64,000 nucleotides of DNA from NCBI GenBank assembly GCA_015680905.1, contig CM027383.1, forward strand, positions 35,338,501-35,402,500, given 5' to 3'. The first letter of the stretch is position 1, and each line of letters opens with the position of its first letter. Shown one piece after another: positions 56,897-64,000 of this stretch. A program made the translations under genes and the position numbers. This stretch comes from Coptis chinensis (taxonomy: Eukaryota; Streptophyta; Magnoliopsida; Ranunculales; Ranunculaceae). The notes beneath the pieces were generated by a model. It worked only from the letters and a program-made list of their open reading frames with translations, did not search any database and had not been told where the DNA came from.

Positions 56897-58580
56897 CTTG
56901 TGATGGCATGTTCAATCTTGTGACTTGTGGAGAGTCCACAATATGATCATCAAAAGGTTCCTCATGCGTCTCCGAGATGTTGTCATCTATACCATCCTCC
57001 TCCATGACTAAGGATGCGTAACCATTATTGTCAACATTAAATTGGAAAAGATCATTAGCTGATACAGAACCTTCCTCATGTTCTTGGATAGACTGTGGCT
57101 GTTCATGTGTTGAAAAGACAACCACTTCTTTTCCTCGGGGGTATCCACTGGGCTGTGCTGTGACTCGAGGGAAGGTAGGGCTACCTGAATTTCTCATAGT
57201 AAAGGAATTTCCAGTCATATTGTTCAATGAAGAGCCATCAGCTATTCTAAGAAGACGAGGGATGTTAGGAGTAGCCAGTAGAGGCCCCAGCGAACTAGCA
57301 CTGTCCTTGCTATACCGAGTAAGTGACTGGCTAGGCCGTGATAGAGGTGGAGAGAAAGGACAGCCCACTATCGCCATAGCAGTGCTAGGAGATTCCCTAG
57401 AGACCACTACTCCCACGAGAGAGGTAGGAGATCGAGCTGACATCCTAGCTGAACTGGAAGAGTCCCTAGTAACTATTACGCCATTAGTAGCAGACATTTC
57501 TTCAGGACCAACAGGGGCTGTATAAACCCGATTTATGGTAACTTGCGTGCTTGGACAATCAGCTGAAGCTGTCTCTGAGGGATTAGCAGTACTAGGAGAT
57601 ACCCTAGAGACTACTGCATCCAAGAGGGAGGAAGGAGGTCGTACTGAAGTCCTTGCAGTACTAGGAGATTCCCTAGTGACTACTGCTTCATTGATTGTAG
57701 ATATAACGCCAGACACAACAGGGGCGCAATTGTTTAGAGATTCGACATTTTGCGAGCTTGGACGAGCTGCTGGAGCTGCATCAAAGGGATTTTGTTCTCG
57801 GATCAGACTTGTTCTAGGAACCCACACTTGAGAAGGAGCTACTGGGCATCTAGCTGTTGGGTGTCCAAACCTACAACATCTAGAACACGACGGGGGTTTC
57901 CAAGGGTATTCCACGTCGACAAAGACATGTTTGCCACAAATCTTCAATTTAATTGATGATGGAAATTCAAAGTCCAAAGGTATTGTAACACATACTTTCG
58001 CGAAATCGAGCCTTCTCTTCATTGACGTTGCTCCATCCATACAAAGCGGACCCCCAATAAGACTAGCTAGGAAAGATAGTCCTTTCTTTGTCCATAGTTC
58101 TTTCGGAACTTTTGAAAGTTTAGCCCAAATTGGCACTATTGAAACGTTGTTCCTTTGGCTTTCCGCTTCCGGTGACCATGGCATAACAACAAAGATATTT
58201 CCCGCAATAAATATAGGGCCACCTTCAAGGACAGCTTGCTTGTCTTCAGAAACAAAGAAACTTATGTAAAACAAGTCCCTGTCTGTAGTAATATCCATGG
58301 AACCTTTTATCCTCCAGGCTTTCTCTAGAGCATTTTTTACAAAGGGAAAGCTCATCCTTTTATCCAGGAAGAATCCTATTAACACTTCTTCCCATTCAGC
58401 AATACCCACATCAATAATTTCTTGGGATACCACTGCTGCCCCCTCTTCAAAAGCTGGAGTGCAAGGTTCTAAAACAGAGTTAGAAGATGCCAAAGATGAT
58501 TTTTCGTTTTGAAAGAGAGAGCTCCATCGGAATGGTTGAGGGGGAGAGGTTGGTTGAGGAGGAGTAGATGTAGACGCCAT
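56793..58580 (-). CDS. L1-type LINE ORF1: DUF4283/zinc-knuckle RNA-binding protein (595 aa), open
   Basis: The N-terminal domain (VLIGFFLDKRMSFPFVKNAL to MPWSPEAESQ, residues about 65-150) resembles DUF4283. A knuckle CSRCCRFGHPTARC follows near residue 235, then a long Ser/Thr/Pro-rich region with internal repeats (for example the VSRESPSTA-type motif, three or more times), and a basic tail (SGKRGKGRAKGSGNKGKNKR). It overlaps the ORF2 frame by about 100 bp in another frame. ORF1 proteins bind LINE RNA. Intact length suggests a fairly young copy. No poly(A) tail is seen at the 53.8-kb end. Confidence 0.88.
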   Translation of the reverse strand: MASTSTPPQPTSPPQPFRWSSLFQNEKSSLASSNSVLEPCTPAFEEGAAVVSQEIIDVGIAEWEEVLIGFFLDKRMSFPFVKNALEKAWRIKGSMDITTDRDLFYISFFVSEDKQAVLEGGPIFIAGNIFVVMPWSPEAESQRNNVSIVPIWAKLSKVPKELWTKKGLSFLASLIGGPLCMDGATSMKRRLDFAKVCVTIPLDFEFPSSIKLKICGKHVFVDVEYPWKPPSCSRCCRFGHPTARCPVAPSQVWVPRTSLIREQNPFDAAPAARPSSQNVESLNNCAPVVSGVISTINEAVVTRESPSTARTSVRPPSSLLDAVVSRVSPSTANPSETASADCPSTQVTINRVYTAPVGPEEMSATNGVIVTRDSSSSARMSARSPTSLVGVVVSRESPSTAMAIVGCPFSPPLSRPSQSLTRYSKDSASSLGPLLATPNIPRLLRIADGSSLNNMTGNSFTMRNSGSPTFPRVTAQPSGYPRGKEVVVFSTHEQPQSIQEHEEGSVSANDLFQFNVDNNGYASLVMEEDGIDDNISETHEEPFDDHIVDSPQVTRLNMPSQVVTRAQLQQQHLQNSGKRGKGRAKGSGNKGKNKR

Positions 58581-58982
58581 AGAAGGTAAGAATTGATAGA
58601 AGAGAGGGATGGATTCAAGCCTTATGTTCCAGACCTAAGAACTCACACAGTTAACTGCAGAGGATTTTACCCCAGACTGGAAGGAAGGAGCTGCGCTAAC
58701 TCAGAACATACACTGTAACCAGCGATGGATTTTACCCGAATTGGTAAGAAAAAAAGAAGAAGAGGGGATAAGCTTTTATACCAAACTGAAAATTTAACTA
58801 AAAGCGGCAAAAAGAGGTGCACAGGATCGTTTGAGTGACTTAAGTTAAGTCCCTACTGGTCGCCCTTAACTTGGTCCCCATTTTCAAGTCTATGTAGCAA
58901 ACCAACTCTTTGTTCTTCAACATAGTTCTACATCTGTTAATAAAAATCATCAAGATCCCTTGTCGCCATTAACTTCATTTGT
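58581..58982. other. LINE 5' untranslated region and junction with the Athila leader
   Basis: The first part is presumably the LINE 5' UTR. Somewhere before 58983 the sequence becomes the leader of the gypsy element. The exact junction and any target duplication could not be identified. Confidence 0.45.
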
Positions 58983-60170
58983 TATGGCTGACAAAACTCC
59001 ACCAACTGAGAAGCCCCTTTCGAACTTCTACACTGCCTTAAATGAAGGACCTTCTTCCTACATCAAACTCGAAGATATTGCTGGTGATTTTTGAATCCCG
59101 CCTAACATTTTTGGATTGTTACCTATTTATCATGGTCTAGACCATGAGAAACCGTACAATCACCTCCATCAGATTCAGCAAGTAGCCACCACATTTTACC
59201 ATCCTTCCGTCTCTACCGAACAAGTCTTGCTTAGGTTGTTTCCTTTCACTTTAGCTGATAAAGCTTCAGTTTGGCTAGCAGGACAACAGCCACAATCCAT
59301 AGAAATATGGAATAAACTTGTGCAAGCTTTCATGTTATAATTTTACACTCAGAAGAAAACTACTGAAATGCTTCAGAAAATTCAATTATTTCGTCAAATC
59401 CTCATGAATCCTTTACAGAAGTATGGAGTCGATTTACTGATCTTCTTTTAGAATGTCCTCATCATCAGCTCGACACCGCTGTCCTTGTTCGTTCATTCTT
59501 TAATGGACTTTCCGATCATAAAAAAGAAACACTTGATATAATGAACGGCGGTTGCTTCATGGACAAAGGAGCTACTGAGGTATATAATTTTCTTGAAAAA
59601 CAAGCAACAAGAGGTACACTTTGGGGTAACACTGATTCTTCTAGGCCATCTAAGGACACTGTTACAAAAGCTACATCTATTTTTGAGGTAAAATCCGATC
59701 CCAAATTAAAAAATCTGATAGAATCCCTGACTAAAAAAGTAGATGCCCTCGCAGTTCACGTAAACAATCAACTCCCAAAACAGGTCATGAACGTTAACAC
59801 CTCCCCATGTATTCTTTGTCTCAGTCCTGACCATCTTGATGCTTATTGTCACTTGTTATATGCCTCCCCTTCCCAACCATCAGAAGAGGCATGTGCATTC
59901 AACATTCCTAATGCACCTTGGAGACAACATCCAAATTTCGCTTGGCACCCAAATAACCAACAGATGGCTCCTCCATGTTTCGCCAATCCACCTGTTAGAC
60001 CATCCACCAGCTTTATTCTATACTGCCAAGGAAATAATTAGCAGTACCAACGAAGTCAAAATCAGTTTCAAAGTAATTCCAATGTTAACTACCTAACCAA
60101 TTCCCGAAGCCTTGTTCCAACCAATCCCAATTTCGGCTATAATCTACAACTTCTCAGCAATAATCGTGAA

Positions 60171-61726
60171 GAAAAAATGACTGTTTAGTACCATGAACTT
60201 TAGTGGTTTTATCAATTTAGGCCATGAACTTTTTTTTTGAGCAAATTGGGCCATGACCTTTCTTTTTTGTATCAGTTTGGGCCACCGTTACCATTCCGTT
60301 ACTTCACATGCTTATGTGGCGTGCCGGATGTATATGTGTCCGACCAAATGCTTATGTGTCACCGTTGAAGTGCACACCTAATCACCGGTGACGTGGCAAT
60401 GGAATTTCAAAGTGTTTCAAACCCGAAATTTCACAGAAATTTCACCGAAATTTCAACCCTAACATAAAACACTCAAGCCCACATATTAATTTCGGCCCAA
60501 GCCCAACAAAACCAAAAAAACTTCACTGTTCATCTTCCTCGCCATATTCTTGAGATGAAATTTTAATAACCCATAATTACTCTCTACATAATTAAGGATG
60601 ACCATTGTCATAAAGAATAGTATTTCAAACTTGTTCTAACTTCTAAGCATTAGAAAAGGTTAGGGAAAAAAAAAAAAGACAATCTTTTGAAACATAAAGT
60701 TTTGGCGAAAAGTTTTGAAACAGTGATTGAAAGTTTTGAAACAGAAAATTTTGAAACGTTTAACAATACCCTGAATTAACTGCCCCTTGCCGAACTCCCT
60801 CCAAAAATGAGTAAAAGAGATAAGGCTTTCATGAAATAGATTATTTGTTTTGATTATTCTGAAAAGAATGGGGTTACACTTTCTTCTATATTAAGGTCTT
60901 GGGTGAAGGTTATGAAGCCTCGTAGAGCTGATTGGTTATTGATTCTTAAAGAAATGACCAAACTGGAAGTCCCATTGGTCTTTGAGGTGATTATGTTTCT
61001 ATTTAAATCTACATTACTTGTTTCTGTTGTGTTAGAAATTTTAATATGGATTTTTGGCAGAGTAGCATTGTGAATATTTAGTGTGTACTTTGGGGAAGGA
61101 TGTAGACCTCATGAATTGCGTTGCCGTCGCATATAGAGTTTTCAAAATTTAAATCTTTTTTGGTCGTAGCAGTCAGTGTAAGTATGGTTACTGTTTGTGT
61201 TTTTTAAGTTGACAATTCTTGTATGCTATATCATTCTTAGGTAACAGAATATGCCCTCCTAGAAGATTCTTTTGAAGCCAATATACGTGACTACACCAAA
61301 CTTATTGATGGCTATGCTAAGCAAAATCAGTTACACGATGCTGAAAATACTCTCCAGGCCATGAAGAAAAGAGGCTTCACTTGTGATCAGATAACTTTGA
61401 CCGTACTTATTAATATGTATAGCAAGGCTGGAAGTCTTGAGCAAGCTGAAGAAATATTTGAATAATTAAAGCTGCTAGGCTTACCATTTGTCCAAAAAGT
61501 TTGGATTTGGGCCCATTGGGTCCATGGGTAAGTCCAGCACACATAACAAACGTTTGTACACATAGGCATCCGTTTGTACACATAGACAAATTTTCTAATG
61601 GAAATACACCGGTGGCCCAAACTGATACAAAAAAGAAAGGTCATGGCCCAATAAGCTCAAAAAAAAAGTTCATGGCCCAAATTGATAAAACCACCAAAGT
61701 TCATGGTACTAAATGGTCATTTTTTC
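60171..61726. mobile_element. Pack-MULE with long TIRs and a 10-bp target duplication
   Basis: Terminal inverted repeats of about 120 bp (GAAAAAATGACTGTTTAG at the left, inverse of ...CTAAATGGTCATTTTTTC at the right) continue through TACCATGAACTTTNGTGGTT and beyond. The 10-bp direct repeat TAATCGTGAA flanks it (60161-60170, 61727-61736), near the 9-bp norm for Mutator-like elements. Gag continues on both sides. The interior carries two exons of a PPR gene with their intron and no transposase, the definition of a Pack-MULE. Confidence 0.9.
60780..61464 (+). pseudogene. PPR gene fragment captured by the Pack-MULE (two exons and an intron)
   Basis: Exon 1 (about 60780-60987) reads LPPKMSKRDKAFMK, a stop, then NGVTLSSILRSWVKVMKPRR and ADWLLILKEMTKLEVPLVFE, ending at a GTGATT donor. 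Exon 2 (61241-61464) follows a TTCTTAG acceptor: VTEYALLEDSFEANIRDYTK, LIDGYAKQNQLHDAENTLQA, then ITLTVLINMYSKAGSLEQAE and a stop after EEIFE. It resembles the At1g01970-type P-class PPR protein, an organelle RNA-binding family. The two stops prevent translation of the parent protein. Intron retention shows DNA-level capture. Confidence 0.8.
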
Positions 61727-62409
61727 TAATCGTGAACTAGTCCCTGTTGCACAACATGTGCCACTCATTACTGATAGGACAAGCGGGACTTTCTTAGCTT
61801 ACATGAACCAACAATCTCAAATACTGACATCTATCCAACAATCACTTCAACAATTAACGTAAGAAAAGAGTCAGAAAGGCGTGTTTCCTAGACAAGCAGT
61901 TCTGAACCCTAAGCCAGCAAACACTGCCTTTGAAATCACCAATGCAGCTGGTACAAATGCTCCAAACCAGGGTGAGGTGAATGCAATCACTACTCTTCGA
62001 TCTAGCAAAACCGTAGACAATCAAATACGTATGCCAGATGATCAACCAAAGGTAACCGGAGGTTCTAATACATCTGTTTCCGATAATGAACTTATGATGG
62101 AAGCACCAAGTCCAACAAAGTCACCAACTCAAAAATTGGGAAACGAGCAAGCAGATCCCTATGCCAAATTCCGCCCTAAGGCACCATTTTTTGCCCGTTT
62201 GGCAAAGAATAAACCTGATGAAAATTTTGATGAAATTCGAGAAACTTTTAAGAATTTGACAATCAACTTACCTTTACTCAATGCCCTCAAACAATTGCCA
62301 AAACATACAAAGTTTTTGAAAGATATTACACCACAAAATAGAGAACCAATGTTCCTCAACAAGCGTTCCTCACCAAACAGTTTCCGTCCATAACCGAATA
62401 CAATGGTAT

Positions 62410-62920
62410 AGTTAAATACAAGGACCCTGGTAGACCAACAGTTCCATGCACATTAGGTGACAAATATATGATTACTGCGCTACTAGACCTAAGAGCTAGT
62501 GTGAACTTACTTTTATATTACTTATTCAAACAACTAGGTCTTCATGAGCTTAAACCTACCACCATGACTCTGTAGTTCACCGATCGTTCCATTAAGTATC
62601 TAAAAGGCATTGTTGAAAACGTCCACATAAAAGTCAAAGACTTTTACTATCCCGTTGATTTTGTCATTCTGGATACCGAAGTTACATGTGACTACATTCC
62701 TATCATCTTAGGGCGTCCGTTCCTAGCAACTGTTAATGCTCTCATAAACTATAGGGATGGTTCCATGACCATGTCCTTCGGAAATCTTTTGGTCAAGGTT
62801 AATGTGTTCAAGTTGATGAAACAAATTCCAGAGGCTGACAATTATGGTGAGGTTAACCTGGTTGATAGCCTTGTGCAAGAGTATTTAACAAACTCTTTTC
62901 CTGACAATGAAGTACACTAA
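62410..62920 (+). pseudogene. Athila aspartic protease, active-site glycine replaced
   Basis: KYKDPGRPTVPCTLGDKYMI leads to LLDLRASVNLL, where the family reads DLGA; the glycine of the catalytic triplet is now arginine. Then QLGLHELKPT, a stop (62573), DRSIKYLKGIVENVHIKVKD and IPIILGRPFLATVNALIN, the protease flap-distal block. It ends at TAA 62918-62920. Confidence 0.88.
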
Positions 62921-63253
62921 TTTCATTCCTTTGGTGTTTCTAAATTTGATGTTGATTCTTATACAGAAGTTACATCTGACTCCATTCCTATCATCTTAGG
63001 GCGTCCGTTCCTAGCAACTGTTAATGCTCTCATAAACTATAGGGATGGTTCCATGACCATGTCCTTCGGAAATCTTTCGGTCAAGGTTAATGTGTTCAAG
63101 TTGATGAAACAAATTCCAAAGACTGACAATGATGGTGAGGTTAACCTAGTTGATAGCCTTGTGCAAGAGTATTTAACAAACTATTTTCCTGACAATGAAG
63201 TACACTAATTTCTTTCCTTTGGTGTTTCTAAATTTGATGTTGATTCTTATACA
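62678..63253 (+). repeat. 288-bp in-frame tandem duplication in the Athila protease/linker
   Basis: 62678-62965 and 62966-63253 are near-identical (roughly ten differences by eye). Unit length 288 is 96 codons, so the second copy repeats IPIILGRPFLATVNALINYR in the same frame, and both copies carry the stop after NEVH. The duplication must postdate or accompany decay of the element. Confidence 0.92.
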
Positions 63254-64000
63254 CAGGAAGTAAATGCGTTATTAGAGTCAATACCACTATTTGACCCTAT
63301 TACCGTGTTGTCGAGCAATTTGGACGAACATCAATCTGTTTTCTCTATGGACGATGACTTTCCTCAGGAATCTTTGATACCCACCCCTGACTTAAAGCCT
63401 ATTCCTTCAGATTTAAAATACGTACATCTTGATCCAGATGGTAGTCACCCAATTATCATATCATCACAATTGACTGACGATCAGGAATCCCATTTAATTA
63501 ATGTCATTCAAAAACATCGTGCTGTTATTGGATGGTCTCTCGATGATATTAAGGGTATTGACCCTACTGTGTGCACCCATTGCATACATCTTAAAAGAAA
63601 TGCAAAGACGTCACGTGAACCGCAACGTCGTCTAAACCCTGCCATGAAGGATGTGGTAAAGAAAAAAGTTTTAAGGTTACTCGATGCAGGTATTATTTAT
63701 TCTATCTCTGATAGTATTTGGGTAAGTCCAATACACGTTGTTCCCAAAAAGTCTGGCATTACAATTGTGTGAAATGATAAAGATGAATACATCTGCACTC
63801 GTATCCTAGTGAAATGGAGAATATGCATTGACTATCACAAACTTAATGCGATCACTCATAAGGATCACTTCCCTCTTCCTTTCATCGATCAGATGCTTGA
63901 ACGTTTAGCCGGTCATGCATATTACTATTTTCTTGATGGTTATTCAGGATACTTTCAAATAGTCATAGATCCTGTGGATCAAGAAAAAACAACGTTCACC
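63254..64000 (+). pseudogene. Athila reverse transcriptase, N-terminal part, runs off the window
   Basis: LKPIPSDLKYVHLDPDGSHP, AVIGWSLDDIKGIDPTVCTH, REPQRRLNPAMKDVVKKKVL and WVSPIHVVPKKSGITIV precede a stop at 63770-63772. The same frame or a neighbour continues with WRICIDYHKLNAITHKDHFP and FLDGYSGYFQIVI before the window ends, short of the YVDD catalytic block. One stop at least; the status of the rest is unknown. Confidence 0.92.

Larger units (their letters stand above)
58983..62392 (+). pseudogene. Athila gag, broken and interrupted
   Basis: Begins MADKTPPTEKPLSNFYTALN, soon stops at about 59092, and continues with IFGLLPIYHGLDHEKPYNHL and LLRLFPFTLADKASVWLAGQ, the core gag motif. A piece at 59541-60041 has CILCLSPDHLDAYC, the remains of a zinc knuckle region. 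After the Pack-MULE, 61881-62393 gives GEVNAITTLRSSK and YAKFRPKAPFFARLAKNK then FKNLTINLPLLNALKQLPKH, the C-terminal gag block before the protease. Several stops and shifts; not translatable. Confidence 0.9.
58983..64000 (+). mobile_element. Athila-type Ty3-gypsy retrotransposon, partial and degenerate
   Basis: Gag, protease and the start of RT run in order on the plus strand. The window ends inside RT. A Pack-MULE (60171-61726) interrupts gag. The RT and gag wording (RRLNPAMKDVV, DAGIIYSISDSIWVSPIHVV, FPLPFIDQMLERLAGHAYYY) is characteristic of the Athila lineage. No 5' LTR is in the window; it may have been lost where the LINE now ends. Confidence 0.92.

Noticed and set aside
56156..58512. 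Several plus-strand frames of 70-165 residues
   Set aside because: Shadows of LINE ORF1 and ORF2 on the opposite strand.

Overview
The window is nuclear DNA of a flowering plant, almost certainly a eudicot. Evidence: AT-rich introns and intergenic DNA, spliced host-gene fragments of plant-only families (SABATH methyltransferase, rbcS transit peptide, CHX exchanger, LRR-XII receptor kinase, PPR), and a dense nest of plant transposable elements. No bacterial-type gene cluster, CRISPR array, rRNA or tRNA gene was seen. The only host gene that looks intact is a three-exon SABATH methyltransferase on the minus strand (33405-34837).

Layout. 1-690: flank carrying a small foldback MITE. 697-21975: a 21.3-kb interval bounded by about 310-bp inverted repeats and an 8/9-matching 9-bp repeat. 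It holds broken, intron-bearing pieces of at least ten host genes (PPR, NDR kinase, beta-galactosidase, proline iminopeptidase-like, rbcS, aspartate aminotransferase, tomosyn-like, CHX, LRR receptor kinase, tRNA pseudouridine synthase), plus a CACTA-like element and an LTR. 22300-24647: a SABATH pseudogene split by a solo LTR. 24749-25476: two foldback elements. 25489-32883: a Ty1-copia (Tnt1/Tork-like) element, minus strand, whose 5' LTR holds a 1.78-kb solo LTR and a poly(A) retrocopy. 33405-34837: the intact SABATH gene. 35623-38534: two diverged Tat/Athila-type LTRs. 39399-53028: an old solo LTR interrupted by a 10.3-kb pol-less LTR element (42458-52734), itself hit by a Tourist-like MITE. 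53828-58580: an L1-type LINE, minus strand. 58983-64000: an Athila-type Ty3-gypsy element, plus strand, running off the window and interrupted by a Pack-MULE with a PPR gene fragment.

How the parts relate. The two SABATH copies are a direct tandem duplication. Short stretches on both sides of the 21.3-kb interval match, in order, the 3' flank of the intact copy (about 33058-33355), so that copy preserves an approximate unoccupied site. The best candidate for something new is therefore this giant composite element: either a very large Pack-MULE-like transposon that collected exons and introns from many genes, or stepwise insertions inside one older element. No new enzymatic or defence system was found. 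Most reading frames are element remnants or chance frames.
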